A stretch of DNA of 64,000 nt from Mucilaginibacter auburnensis (GTDB lineage Bacteria; Bacteroidota; Bacteroidia; Sphingobacteriales; Sphingobacteriaceae), in the NCBI RefSeq assembly GCF_002797815.1, contig NZ_PGFJ01000001.1, positions 1,736,001-1,800,000 of the forward strand, given 5' to 3'. How positions within the stretch are numbered: position 1 is the first letter of the stretch; the number at the start of each line of letters is the position of its first letter. The position numbers and the translations under genes are program-made. Under the pieces are notes generated by a model. The model was not told the origin of the DNA and did not search any database. It saw only the letters and a list, made by a program, of their open reading frames with translations. Below, one piece after another: positions 27,628 through 37,099 of this stretch.

Positions 27628-28651
27628 AATTTAAAATTATTTGATCAAACGCTTGCTGATCTTGTAAAAAGCTGATGCCTATTGGCTGTACTAATATAGG
27701 TAGTTTGTCAATCAAAGGCCTTAACTCATCATTTGCTAAACGCTGCGCATCCTTTTCTGTTGTGATGATCAGTTTTTTTTGCGTTGCACAGGCGTTGAAA
27801 TCATTGGCAAGTTTAGTGATATTTTTTAAGCTAAAGCTGTGATGGTCGGGATAATTGTGATGAATAACGTGCGACGTAGTTTTTTTTATATGCAATACCA
27901 AAGGATTAGGATTGGCAATACCTGTAAGTAAAAAAATAGTTGTATCTGCGTCTATAATTACTTTAGAAATATGTCCCGCCATATTTTGCGATGGCAGGTA
28001 TTTTATAGTACTAAAAAACAAGCTTTGGTAGGGTAGCGGACTAAGCTTCTCAGCTATGCTTTGCTGTGCTTGTTCATCTATATCAACCGGACATTTGCTG
28101 ATAACCATTACATCCGCGCGCCAGCGCCCGCTAAGGGGTTCGCGTAAATTGCCGGCAGGCAACAAAAACTGAGGGTGTGTTATTTGATGATAGTCGAACA
28201 GCAAAATGCTCAATCCTGGTTTTACAGCGCGGTGCTGGTAAGCATCATCTAAAATTACAAGGTTATGATCAGCTTTTAAATGCTCTATACCCGTAACGCG
28301 TTTTTCGCAAACTGCTACTGTTATCTTCGGAAATTTATGTTTGAATTGAGCAGGCTCATCACCAATAAGTGTAGCATCTGCCTGGTCATTGGCAATTAAA
28401 AAACCTTTGGTTTTACGGCCATAACCCCTGCTGAGCGTGCTCAGTTTATAGTCGTCCTTTAATAACCTGATGAGGTACTCCGTCATTGGGCTTTTACCGG
28501 CACCACCAATTTCCAGATTACCAACTGATATTACAGGCAGATTAAAGGATCTGCTCTCCAACAAACCGGCATCATAACACCAGTTGCGCATCAACACTAC
28601 CAAACCGTAAATAAGCGAAAAAGGAAATAATAGCAGGCGCAGATATTTCAT
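27599..28651 (-). CDS. lpxK: Tetraacyldisaccharide 4'-kinase
   Basis: 350 residues. LpxK phosphorylates the 4' position of the lipid A disaccharide at the inner membrane. The N-terminal hydrophobic helix LLLFPFSLIYGLVVLMRNW anchors it. The P-loop is GGAGKSP in VISVGNLEIGGAGKSPMTEY, followed by LSRGYGRKTKG and LVILDDAYQHR with the catalytic Asp. The length is normal. First of lpxK-pnp-porin. A box TATCTTCG (bases 28656-28663, minus strand), one off TAnnTTTG, ends only 4 bases before the ATG, which suggests a nearly leaderless mRNA. Confidence 0.95.
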   Translation of the reverse strand: MKYLRLLLFPFSLIYGLVVLMRNWCYDAGLLESRSFNLPVISVGNLEIGGAGKSPMTEYLIRLLKDDYKLSTLSRGYGRKTKGFLIANDQADATLIGDEPAQFKHKFPKITVAVCEKRVTGIEHLKADHNLVILDDAYQHRAVKPGLSILLFDYHQITHPQFLLPAGNLREPLSGRWRADVMVISKCPVDIDEQAQQSIAEKLSPLPYQSLFFSTIKYLPSQNMAGHISKVIIDADTTIFLLTGIANPNPLVLHIKKTTSHVIHHNYPDHHSFSLKNITKLANDFNACATQKKLIITTEKDAQRLANDELRPLIDKLPILVQPIGISFLQDQQAFDQIILNYVREYTAHR

Positions 28652-28666
28652 GTAGCGAAGATAGCA

Positions 28667-28755
28667 AATAGTTGATTAGAGATTAGTTGACTGGTGAATA
28701 GTAGTATATAACTACAGTCTAATCAACAAGTCTCTAATCACTAATTAACTACTAC
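28667..28755. repeat. Word-repeat palindrome C
   Basis: GATTAG/CTAATC words: left arm TTGATTAGAGATTAGTTGAC, right arm AGTCTAATCAACAAGTCTC then CTAATCACTAATTAAC. The right end touches the stop codon of the AI-2E family gene; the left end lies about 15 bases from the lpxK start. Confidence 0.75.
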
Positions 28756-29846
28756 TGTGTTTTCATCCTTCTTTTAGCTGCTGGTTTAACTTCGTAATCT
28801 CCGCCCAGCAGGTAGCCCCATGGTTTGGTACTTTCAATTCTGTCAAATATTATTTTAAAGATAGCCGTTACTGGTATAGACAAAAACATGCCGGATAAGC
28901 CCCAAAGCATTTCGCCTAAGATAATACCTAAAAAGGTTATAAGGGCGTTTAGCCTCACTTTTGAACCAACAACAGTAGGGAGTAAAAGGTTAGCGTCTAT
29001 GGCATGTATTACAATAATACTCACGGCTACCGCTATCACATTACTAATAGGCCCGGTAGCAAAAGTTATCAATACACTTAAAACCAAAGCGGTAAAAATA
29101 CCCAGGTAAGGTATTATGTTAAATATCCCCACTAATAAACCAAGCAATACAGCGTATTTGATACCTATCATCCAGAAAGCAGCGCAGGCCATGGCTGCAA
29201 CAATTATCATTTCAAACAGCAAGCCCAGAATGTACTGGCGTAAAATGGTTTGCACGTTTTCAGTTATATCGTTAACAACATGGTCATGTTCACCTCCAAA
29301 TGCTTTTAAAACAAACTGATGGAGCAGTCTGCGGTAAAAAAGTATGAAAAAGGTAAAGATCATGATGAATATATAAAATAGCATCAGTGAAGATACTGCG
29401 CCAAAGGTAGTACCCAGTACCTCTGTTCCTGAATTGAGGAGCTTTTTAGCAGTATCATCTACCATTGTTTTTTGGCTTTCAAGGTTGATGTTATACCGGC
29501 TTTCTATCCAGTGTGATACATCATTTACAGATTGCGAGAGCTGATTTTTAAGCATGGGCCAGTCGGCTGTAAGAAAAGATATTTGTCTGCCAACCATGTA
29601 TAGAATTAGTGCAATTACACCTACCAGCAGTATCACTGATAAAAATGACGACATGGATCGCGGCATTTTAAATACACGTTCTAAAAAGTTGGATAGGGGG
29701 AGTAATAATATAGCGAACAGGAAGCCGAATAATAAGGGGTCAAGTAATTCTTTACCCTGAATTATTAAATAGCCCAGCACTACTAACCCTATTAATACTA
29801 ATGCCAGGCGTTCATAAAAAGGCGCAATTGTTCGTTTTGATATCAT
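28752..29846 (-). CDS. AI-2E family transporter
   Basis: 364 residues. Seven or eight membrane helices in the AI-2E/UPF0118 order: two at the N-terminus (LALVLIGLVVLGYLII, LLFGFLFAILLLPL), one after the SSFLSVILLVGVIALIL segment, a long amphipathic periplasmic part, then a bundle after LRQYILGLLFEMIIVAAMACA with PYLGIFTALVLSVLITFATG and LLLPTVVGSKVRLNALI. Family members export small molecules or act as Na+/H+ antiporters; substrate here unknown. Its stop lies inside a palindromic repeat. lpxK follows after 100 bases. Confidence 0.9.
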   Translation of the reverse strand: MISKRTIAPFYERLALVLIGLVVLGYLIIQGKELLDPLLFGFLFAILLLPLSNFLERVFKMPRSMSSFLSVILLVGVIALILYMVGRQISFLTADWPMLKNQLSQSVNDVSHWIESRYNINLESQKTMVDDTAKKLLNSGTEVLGTTFGAVSSLMLFYIFIMIFTFFILFYRRLLHQFVLKAFGGEHDHVVNDITENVQTILRQYILGLLFEMIIVAAMACAAFWMIGIKYAVLLGLLVGIFNIIPYLGIFTALVLSVLITFATGPISNVIAVAVSIIVIHAIDANLLLPTVVGSKVRLNALITFLGIILGEMLWGLSGMFLSIPVTAIFKIIFDRIESTKPWGYLLGGDYEVKPAAKRRMKTQ

Positions 29847-29991
29847 ACTGTAGTAATTTGCTTTTGCGCTAACAGCGGCTTTCGTATTTATGTTTTGAAT
29901 ATAATAATATCTCTAAACATAATCTGTTTACCACGTTAAGTTATGGCAGGCATTTTGCAACATAATGTTATCTATCTAATTAAAAAACGTT

Positions 29992-30168
29992 ATGGCAAAG
30001 TATTCAGAAAAGGCGAGTGACAAGGTTGAGGAAACCATGCACGAAATGAAAGAAGGCAAGCTTAAAACAGGCACAGGCAAAAAAGTAACCAGTAAAAAGC
30101 AGGCAATAGCCATTGGCCTTTCGGAAGCAAGAAAAGAGGGGGCCAAAGTGCCTAAGAAGAAAGATTAA
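29992..30168 (+). CDS. DUF6496 small basic protein
   Basis: 58 residues encoded by ATG 29992 to TAA 30168. It starts MAKYSEKASDKVEETMHEMK and contains GKKVTSKKQAIAIGLSEARK and VPKKKD. This Lys-rich sequence matches the DUF6496 pattern, in which small proteins with a SKKQAIAIGLSEAR core occur in many bacteria. No membrane segment or signal. Such proteins may bind nucleic acid; function is unproven. It has a hairpin with a T-run directly after the stop. Confidence 0.85.
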   Translation: MAKYSEKASDKVEETMHEMKEGKLKTGTGKKVTSKKQAIAIGLSEARKEGAKVPKKKD

Positions 30169-30172
30169 TAAT

Positions 30173-30202
30173 AAGGGCTTTTTAAACAGCCCTTTATTTT
30201 TT
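30173..30202 (+). terminator. Terminator after DUF6496 gene
   Basis: AAGGGCT / AGCCCTT stem around TTTTAAAC, then TTATTTTTT. Its T-run overlaps the last codons and stop of the convergent secreted-protein gene. Confidence 0.75.
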
Positions 30203-30718
30203 AGCAAGTTCAGTATTGACCCATTCTTCCAGTTTGCCTTCACTGTCAAGCTGCGCCAGCATTTCTACATTTTTATCTTTGTTGCGGCTTTTTTCAGTAT
30301 TGTATTTGGCAATAAGGGCTTTAAAACCGGCGAGTTTAGCTTTGTTAGTATCCAAGGCGTTATCAGCCTGTCTGTTTTGGAGCGCATATTTGGTATAACC
30401 GCCCATGTAGGATACTAAAAGATCTTTATTCTTTTCCATTATCTTGAGCAGAATGTCATCGCCAAGTTCAATGTTAACGGTGGGGCTTCCGGATAGCCAG
30501 GCCATCAGGAAGGCATCAGCGTATGGTCGTTCAGTATTTTTGGGTCCCCATGGTGTGCGTTCCAGCCAATCAATGACGTTTACCACATCTCTCTCATATT
30601 TCTTATAATCATCGGGTGTTTTAAGCGAATAGCTATTTGGAACCGGCGACATTTGAGCGAAAGCAGCGCTGCTTATGGTCAAAGAGAATATGATAAAAAG
30701 ATAAGAGATACCTCTCAT
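30194..30718 (-). CDS. Secreted conserved hypothetical protein
   Basis: 174 residues. Signal peptide MRGISYLFIIFSLTISSAAF, cleavage near AQ. Mature part is helical, charged and without Cys: YKKYERDVVNVIDWLERTPW, ADAFLMAWLSGSPTVNIELG, LVSYMGGYTKYALQNR. It looks like a Bacteroidota-specific periplasmic family that I cannot name. It lies 59 bases after the Gfo/Idh gene on the same strand. Confidence 0.75.
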   Translation of the reverse strand: MRGISYLFIIFSLTISSAAFAQMSPVPNSYSLKTPDDYKKYERDVVNVIDWLERTPWGPKNTERPYADAFLMAWLSGSPTVNIELGDDILLKIMEKNKDLLVSYMGGYTKYALQNRQADNALDTNKAKLAGFKALIAKYNTEKSRNKDKNVEMLAQLDSEGKLEEWVNTELAKK

Positions 30719-30777
30719 AAGGTTTAATGCTATTTTAACCGAAAATACGTTTTTTTATAATATTGGCAAACTCTTCA

Positions 30778-31764
30778 TTATAAGGCCTTTTTAGCGAAGG
30801 TGTCTATTATTTCCATCACAACAATTGCGTCATTTATGTCGCTTGGATTTTCGCCGTTGTTATTGAAATAGTTCACCACTTTTTCTATCATAGGATAGGC
30901 AATATGCTCGGGTTGTACAAAGGTTTTAGCCGTTTCGCCTTGTTCTGTTTTCAAACGGATAGTATATGGCTCGTTGAAAAACGGAAAACTGATACTGCCT
31001 TTACTTCCCACCATAACGCATTCATCAGTAAATTCAGATGGAGTCACATTAAAGCACCATGAACCATTTACTACAACACCATTACCGAAAATAATATTAC
31101 CACTGGTGTGATCATCTGCATGGTAGGCTCCGGCTTGGTTAATAGAAAATCCGCTGTACTTTACCGGAACACCAAAGTAAAACAACATTAGGTCTAACTG
31201 ATGAGGTGACAGATCATGAAAGTAACCACCGCCCGAAAAATGCGGATTTGTCCGCCAGTTGTCAGATGACTTTTCCTGCTGTTCGGGTTTGGCATTTTTC
31301 CAGGTACGTATTTGTACACTGCGCACATCGCCAATGGCACCACTGGCTAACAGATCTTTTATATAAAGATAGCTGGGCAGCGCCCGGCGATAATGTGCAA
31401 CGGAAACCTTGCTGCTGCTATGTTTGAGCGCGCTGGCTATTTGTCGGGCCTGTTCTGCGTTTAAAGTTACGGGTTTATCAATATACACGTTTAAGCCACG
31501 TTCAATTGCCGCCAAAGCATATTCCATGTGAGACGACGGTGGAGTAGCTATATAAACCGCGTTGATCTCCTTATCATCAAGTAATTGGTAGGCATTGTTA
31601 TACCATTTACCTACGCCGTGCCTGCGGGCGTAATCTTCCGCTTTAACAGCATCACGGCGCATTACCGCTGCAAGGCGGCTGTTAGGTACCTTGTATAACG
31701 GTGGACCGCTTTTTACTTCGGTTACGTCGCCACAGCCTATAATTCCCCAGTTTACTGTTCCCAT
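30778..31764 (-). CDS. Gfo/Idh/MocA-family oxidoreductase
   Basis: 328 residues. The Rossmann start is WGIIGCGDVTEVKSGP, with a DKPVTL loop (variant of the EKP motif) after GLNVYI; the second domain carries GGGYFHDLSPHQLDL, in which His and Asp are the likely catalytic or substrate residues. Family members oxidise or reduce sugars, inositols or related compounds with NAD(P). Substrate not readable. The gene starts 19 bases after the folC stop, so it is probably in the folC transcript; a sugar role would fit the nearby ThuA/PVC-heme and GH115 genes. Confidence 0.9.
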   Translation of the reverse strand: MGTVNWGIIGCGDVTEVKSGPPLYKVPNSRLAAVMRRDAVKAEDYARRHGVGKWYNNAYQLLDDKEINAVYIATPPSSHMEYALAAIERGLNVYIDKPVTLNAEQARQIASALKHSSSKVSVAHYRRALPSYLYIKDLLASGAIGDVRSVQIRTWKNAKPEQQEKSSDNWRTNPHFSGGGYFHDLSPHQLDLMLFYFGVPVKYSGFSINQAGAYHADDHTSGNIIFGNGVVVNGSWCFNVTPSEFTDECVMVGSKGSISFPFFNEPYTIRLKTEQGETAKTFVQPEHIAYPMIEKVVNYFNNNGENPSDINDAIVVMEIIDTFAKKAL

Positions 31765-31783
31765 AAATAATAGTTATTAACCT

Positions 31784-33073
31784 TTAAATTACTTCTGCTA
31801 CAACAAAGGTGCTTCCGCCCACAAACACAAGGTCATCGGTTTTTGCGTTTTTCTGTGCCGCGGTGAGTGCTTCTTTGACTGACGGGTAACTTTCGCCGTT
31901 AAGCCAGAAGTCCGCCGCTTTTTCTTTTAGACTAACCGCATCTAACCCTCTCGGAATATCCGGCCGGCAGAAATAATAGATAGCATGTTTTGGCAACAGC
32001 GCTAATACCTTGCTGCTATCTTTATCACTCACCATACCCATCACAAAATGGAGCTGTTTATGCGGTGTGGCGGCAATATTTTTCAGCACTTCTTCTATGC
32101 CATCCGGATTGTGGCCGGTATCGCATATGGTAAGAGGAGAGCGGCTCAAAACCTCCCAGCGCCCATGCAGGCCGGTAAGCGTTTTTACCTGTTGGAGGGC
32201 AACTTTCAGGTGCTCATCCGTTATGGTAAAACCTTGCTGACGTAATTGCATAACAGCGCTTAAAACCGTTTTTACATTCTTTAGCTGATAACTGCCGGTG
32301 AGGTCAAGCTCAAGTTCATAATGTGATTGATTGCCTGTGTCTATAAGTTCTACACTCAAAAGCTCGCCACCTAAACTACCTTTAACAACCACTTCCCATT
32401 CATCTGCTGCAAAGTATATAGGCGACTTTGTCCCTTCAGCCTTCTTCATGAAAACTTCCGCGACTTCTTCCTGCCGTTCGCCTATTACAACCGGTATGTT
32501 CGGCTTTATTATTCCTGCTTTCTCTGCTGCAATAAGTGGAAGGGTATTTCCCAACAGATCGGTGTGGTCCCAGCCTATATTGGTAATTACCGAAAGCAGC
32601 GGCGTGATTACATTGGTTGAATCTAACCTGCCGCCCAAGCCGGTCTCAATAATGGCTATATCCACCTGATGGTTGGCAAAGTACTCAAAAGCCAAGCCTA
32701 CCGTCATTTCAAAAAAGGATAGACCTATCTGCTCAAAATCCTCTTTGTATTGTGCTACAAAGTCGGTAACAGCCTGTTCGCTTATCATTTGTCCGTTTAC
32801 CCTAACGCGTTCCCTGAAATCTTTTAAATGCGGCGAAGTGTATAGCCCTGTTTTGTAACCGGCAGTTTGCAGAATAGCAGCCAGCATATGCGACGTTGAA
32901 CCTTTGCCGTTGGTGCCGGCAATATGTACGCTTTTAAACTTGTTCTCCGGATTGCCCAGTAATTGGCATAGCGTTATGGTGTTAGTTAGATCTTTAGTGA
33001 TTGCAGCTGCACCCGTGCGCGAAAACATGGGCAGGCGGGTATATAGATAGTTAATAGTTTCCTGGTAGTTCAT
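31784..33073 (-). CDS. folC: Bifunctional folylpolyglutamate/dihydrofolate synthase
   Basis: 429 residues from the ATG at 33073 (MNYQETINYLYTRLPMFSR); an upstream GTG nine codons earlier is unlikely. The family's P-loop is in HIAGTNGKGSTSHMLA, with GLYTSPHL, ETGLGGRLDSTNV (carbamylated-lysine region follows in ITNIGWDHTDLLGNT) and the C-terminal Mur-ligase domain HGRWEVL, CDTGHNPDG. Cytoplasmic folate enzyme. In related genomes, from memory, folC follows the exbB-exbD-tonB run directly; here a GH115 gene, a tiny gene and a secreted-protein gene lie between. Confidence 0.93.
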   Translation of the reverse strand: MNYQETINYLYTRLPMFSRTGAAAITKDLTNTITLCQLLGNPENKFKSVHIAGTNGKGSTSHMLAAILQTAGYKTGLYTSPHLKDFRERVRVNGQMISEQAVTDFVAQYKEDFEQIGLSFFEMTVGLAFEYFANHQVDIAIIETGLGGRLDSTNVITPLLSVITNIGWDHTDLLGNTLPLIAAEKAGIIKPNIPVVIGERQEEVAEVFMKKAEGTKSPIYFAADEWEVVVKGSLGGELLSVELIDTGNQSHYELELDLTGSYQLKNVKTVLSAVMQLRQQGFTITDEHLKVALQQVKTLTGLHGRWEVLSRSPLTICDTGHNPDGIEEVLKNIAATPHKQLHFVMGMVSDKDSSKVLALLPKHAIYYFCRPDIPRGLDAVSLKEKAADFWLNGESYPSVKEALTAAQKNAKTDDLVFVGGSTFVVAEVI

Positions 33074-33192
33074 GTGTAATTGTGGTGGTAAATTTAGCAC
33101 AATTACCGTGGTGTTTTATGTTGGAGTAGATAAACGCCTGCTTAATACGCTTTTTTTGAAATGTTTAGCAATTTAATTATACTTACACTCTA

Positions 33193-33678
33193 ATGAGAAA
33201 TTTTGTTTTAGTAGTAGCTGTTATGGTACTGGGTTTAACCGCCCGTGCACAGAGCATTAGTTTACTTAACCTTACCAACTTAACCAGTTTAAGCAATAAG
33301 CAGGCAGCCGACGATATAACCGCACGCAAACAATTCAAACTACAGTCTGGAGAGGAGATAGATGGTTTTTTGGTGGAAACCTATCAAACCCTTGCGCCGC
33401 GCAATAAGCTGGAAACTGTGGTAGTAGGAAAGGGCTATAAATTAGCCAGTGGTGGTGTTTTACATACGGTTACCTATACCAGTGCCAATCCGCAGGATGT
33501 GATGAATTTAATGGCACAGACAAAATCCATCAATGTTCAACAGTCTTTTCATGGTGCCGACGCTTACGATAATATCTACATCTTTGATAGTTTTTTGTAC
33601 CGAATGACAGTACGCATCAAACTTGACGACAGCCGCTCGGTTGTTGAGATTAGCCAGAAACAAGTGTTGGTTGAATAG
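33193..33678 (+). CDS. Secreted conserved hypothetical protein
   Basis: 161 residues; signal peptide MRNFVLVVAVMVLGLTARAQ. The mature part is beta-rich with LVETYQTLAPRNKLETVVVG, LHTVTYTSANPQDVMNLMAQ and IYIFDSFLYRMTVRIKLDD. There are no Cys and no known motifs. It is transcribed divergently from folC, stands alone, and is followed by a 261-base spacer. Function unknown. Confidence 0.7.
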   Translation: MRNFVLVVAVMVLGLTARAQSISLLNLTNLTSLSNKQAADDITARKQFKLQSGEEIDGFLVETYQTLAPRNKLETVVVGKGYKLASGGVLHTVTYTSANPQDVMNLMAQTKSINVQQSFHGADAYDNIYIFDSFLYRMTVRIKLDDSRSVVEISQKQVLVE

Positions 33679-33939
33679 TGCAATCTCTACACTAAGGTGT
33701 CCCACGTAAATATGCGTCAGTAGCGGCTTATCTTCGGCTCCTTATGACCTAAAATATTGTTAGTCAGACCGAATTGTATTTTCTGTTTTAGATGGGACAA
33801 ATTTCTAAATAAATAATTTCTGTTTTGGTCCACCAAATGGGACAGGTTTCAATACACTAAGCGAATTGAAAATTCACAGTTCATTTAATCCGGTATTATA
33901 AATCTCGGATTAAATGAACTGTGGCCAACATTGCATAGC
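33679..33939. other. Spacer with degenerate repeats and a long hairpin
   Basis: A 261-base spacer. TGTCCCA at 33699-33705 faces two inverted copies TGGGACA (33793-33799 and 33838-33844), each in a longer, imperfect direct repeat TTCTGTTTT..ATGGGACARRTTTC. These could be the decayed ends of a mobile element, but no transposase frame remains. An 18-bp perfect hairpin closes the spacer next to GH115. Confidence 0.35.
33875..33923 (-). terminator. Hairpin downstream of the GH115 gene
   Basis: An 18-bp perfect stem (CACAGTTCATTTAATCCG with its complement) and a 13-base loop, 17 bases after the GH115 stop. There is no strong T-run, so termination is likely but not certain. Confidence 0.6.
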
Positions 33940-36927
33940 CTATTTACCTAAAGTTGCTTTATGTTGAATAGACGGCGCACCCATATAACTCGGGTATTTG
34001 TCGTTAGGGTTTACAACAATTCGTTCAAGTACAATCTCCGGGTCAACCATATATACCTTTATGGTATGCATGCCTGTGTCCTTAACATCTATATCAACAT
34101 CAAGCCAGCGCAAATTGTCAAAAATTTCACTACGGCGCTGTTGTCTGCGGCCAGAAAGCGCATAAGGTGTTCCTAAGGGTGGCAATGGTTTTAAAACTAA
34201 CGAATTGGCCAGATTTTCTTTAGTATACTCATTAAAGGTATCTACATATCCCTTCCTCGCATCAATAATAACAGGCTCAGCATTGTCAATGGCTACGGCT
34301 ATTCTTAAACCTCTTGCGGGGTTAACGTCTTGCGTAGGCAAAATACCCAGGCAAACTTTTGTGGTTCCGGCTTTTGCTAAAAAAATGTTATAATCTAACC
34401 GTGGGGCATCTGCCGCGGTTGCACTTGGCGCAGTAACAGGTTGAATCCCCATGTTACCTTCTGCACGACCCAAATTAGGTAGAAAGGTCCATCTGGCATT
34501 TTTGCCGGATATGTTGGCATTATATTTTTCTGCCGGAATAGAAAATTCTCCGGAAAAGCCTCCAAAATAAGGCTGTTTTGTTTTAGGGGCTTCGCTGTTT
34601 AAAGTGTTCACCTGTACCAACACTTTCGCATCGCCGCCGGTAATTTCAATCAGGCCGGATGCTTTGCCCTTTGGTGCGAGTTTCCAGTCTATTTCAACAT
34701 ATAAACGCTCATCTTTCTCAACAACACCGCTATTAAGTTTGCTTATCTTGATCCAGGGTTGGTTGGCGTTGGCGGTAAATTTAAACGCGCCCGTACCACG
34801 GTTAAAAATGTCAATATAGTACCTTTGCTTGTCTAACGCGTCAAATTGAGGTAGCTCTGCTTTGGTATCTGTTCCGGGCCACGCATCTGTGCTTCCTTCT
34901 ACAGCCACACCTAAAGCAGGTTTTGGTAAAGGAGCAACCTCACTTAACGCCGGCAAGCTGTTTTCTTTGGGCATTGACCATTGTTTATATCCAATATGTA
35001 CATCACTCATCATATTTTTCCATTTTTTATTGGAAATAGAGTCGTTATATCTTAAACTCAGTTGTTTATCAAGTTCAAACAATTCCTGCGCGCGTTTCGC
35101 TAAATCATTTGCACTTACGCGCCCCTGTTTTGCGTAAAGATTATTGCGACCGGCGGCTAAATAGATCTCTGCAACGCCAGCCGATGCCTTAGTAGGATAA
35201 AGCACCAACTGATAGTAAGCATCTTTAGCTTCTGCAGGTATCCTTTTTTCCAGTTGTTCAGCCCTTGCGGTAAGGTCTTTCCACAATTTGAATACACGCT
35301 CGGCTTCATTGAAGTTCACATAGCTAAAAATTTTGGGGTCTTGCACCTCGGCTTTACGCATAAGGTTATATTTTGAGTATTTAGATACTATATCAGCAAT
35401 CTCTTTAGCATAGGTTTTCCCAAATATTCCGGCAGCCCAATCTGTCATATAATCATCCGTTTGATTTGCTGAGATAGCATCAGGATTCCATGCATAGCGC
35501 ATAATAAAGTCAATAGGCATTTCCTTTGGCTTTAGATCGCCAACGTTTACAATCCAAATACGATCGATACCGGTTTGATAGGCCAGGTTAAACTGCTCGC
35601 GTAGTTTAGGCACAGTAGTGGTGTTTACCCAACGGTCATTCCATGGTCCGCCATTCATATCAATATGGTAGTACATACCCAGGCCTCCTTTACGCTTACG
35701 CTCGTTTATCGGCCCCGTTCTGCGAATGTAGCCCCAGTTATTGTCGCAAAACAACAGGGTAATATCATCCGGTACGTTTAAGCCAGCATCATAGTATCGC
35801 TGCACTTCCGTAAATATTGCCCAAAGTTGTGGTACTTCTGATGGATCTTTGTCATAAACTTTTTTTATAATATCGCGCTGCGCACTTACCACGTTCTTTA
35901 ACGTCTGGATATTTTCTTTATCATCACCTTTTCCCATTGCTACGTCTCCGTCTCCGCGCATACCCATTGTTATCAGGTTATCGTAGTTTTTATTGCGTTC
36001 CAACCCATCGGCCCAAAACTTTTGCAGGCCACTGGCATTAGTGGTAAAATCCCACGGGCCAACTTCGTTTTTACGGTTGGTGTATTCTTTTTGAGCACGC
36101 ATCATAGGTTCATGGTGCGATGTACCCATAACAATTCCATACTCATCAGCCAACACCGGACTCATAGGATCATCTTCATTAAAGGTGTTGCCCCACATGG
36201 CGGGCCACAGATAGTTGGCTTTTAAACGAAGCAGTAACTCAAACATGTGCACGTAAGCCTTTGAATTAACGCCACCAAAGTTGGCGCGCGCCCAACCTGT
36301 AAAAGACGGACTTTCATCGTTTATAAAAATGCCCCGGTATTTTACCTTGGGCGATGGCTGAATATAACGGCCTGTTTTTACATATAACGCATTGCTTTTT
36401 TTAACGGGAGCATCGGCCCACCAATACCATGGTGATACGCCTATCTTTTCAGAAACGTCATAAATACCGTAAATGGTTCCGCGTTTATCACTACCGGCAA
36501 TTACCAGGTTATTACCTAAGGTTTGAACAATGAATGACTCCCATTTACCTTTCACCGCGCTTACGTCAATTTTTTTAGCGGCTATCAAATTATCAATCAG
36601 TTTGCTCTTTCCAATGGTTCCAATTATTATGGCTCCGGTAACCGGTTGCGATTGTTGTATTACCTTGCCGGGAACAGTCGTTACTTTGCCAATATCGTCG
36701 CCTAAGTCGTTTGCCGCCCGTATTACACCTTTCCAGTCGTTGCCGTCAACTAAAATTGGAGATGTGTTACCGTTGGCTGATATTTTAAATGCACCGGAAA
36801 CAGCATTAGTTTGAATGTATTGTGGAAGTAAGCTTAAAGTGTTTTTAGTTAAGTTTTGAGCCTGGGTTATAGCACTTGCAAACAGTAAACAGGCAAAGGA
36901 CCAGGCGCGAAAGGTAATTTTTAACAT
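33940..36927 (-). CDS. GH115-family glycosidase (alpha-glucuronidase type)
   Basis: 995 residues from the ATG at 36927 (MLKITFRAWSFACLLFASAI signal peptide). The catalytic region carries GH115 landmarks: PWYWWADAPV, YRGIFINDESPSFTGWARA, LLLRLKANYLWPAMWGNTFNEDDP, GIVMGTSHHEPMMRAQKEY, and the late DNNWGYIRRTG. The family removes 4-O-methyl-glucuronic acid from glucuronoxylan, so the organism probably uses plant hemicellulose. A C-terminal beta-sandwich includes WIKISKLNSGVVEKDERLYV. It is isolated from any SusC/D pair in the window. It probably ends at the hairpin at 33.9 kb. Confidence 0.93.
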   Translation of the reverse strand: MLKITFRAWSFACLLFASAITQAQNLTKNTLSLLPQYIQTNAVSGAFKISANGNTSPILVDGNDWKGVIRAANDLGDDIGKVTTVPGKVIQQSQPVTGAIIIGTIGKSKLIDNLIAAKKIDVSAVKGKWESFIVQTLGNNLVIAGSDKRGTIYGIYDVSEKIGVSPWYWWADAPVKKSNALYVKTGRYIQPSPKVKYRGIFINDESPSFTGWARANFGGVNSKAYVHMFELLLRLKANYLWPAMWGNTFNEDDPMSPVLADEYGIVMGTSHHEPMMRAQKEYTNRKNEVGPWDFTTNASGLQKFWADGLERNKNYDNLITMGMRGDGDVAMGKGDDKENIQTLKNVVSAQRDIIKKVYDKDPSEVPQLWAIFTEVQRYYDAGLNVPDDITLLFCDNNWGYIRRTGPINERKRKGGLGMYYHIDMNGGPWNDRWVNTTTVPKLREQFNLAYQTGIDRIWIVNVGDLKPKEMPIDFIMRYAWNPDAISANQTDDYMTDWAAGIFGKTYAKEIADIVSKYSKYNLMRKAEVQDPKIFSYVNFNEAERVFKLWKDLTARAEQLEKRIPAEAKDAYYQLVLYPTKASAGVAEIYLAAGRNNLYAKQGRVSANDLAKRAQELFELDKQLSLRYNDSISNKKWKNMMSDVHIGYKQWSMPKENSLPALSEVAPLPKPALGVAVEGSTDAWPGTDTKAELPQFDALDKQRYYIDIFNRGTGAFKFTANANQPWIKISKLNSGVVEKDERLYVEIDWKLAPKGKASGLIEITGGDAKVLVQVNTLNSEAPKTKQPYFGGFSGEFSIPAEKYNANISGKNARWTFLPNLGRAEGNMGIQPVTAPSATAADAPRLDYNIFLAKAGTTKVCLGILPTQDVNPARGLRIAVAIDNAEPVIIDARKGYVDTFNEYTKENLANSLVLKPLPPLGTPYALSGRRQQRRSEIFDNLRWLDVDIDVKDTGMHTIKVYMVDPEIVLERIVVNPNDKYPSYMGAPSIQHKATLGK

Positions 36928-37099
36928 AGAAACATTGGTTGATTGGTAAGGCCAAGGTATATTTTTAAACAACCAATTATGCTTATTTCAGGCAATTTAG
37001 TTACTAAAACGTTGTAGGGGTGGTGTATAGATAGATGAAATACTGCGTTAAATAACAATTTGAATATATTATTGCGCGTTGAACATAACGGTAATGGTC

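Noticed and set aside
33679..33939. An intact insertion sequence
   Set aside because: Too short, no transposase frame, and no target-site duplication could be matched.
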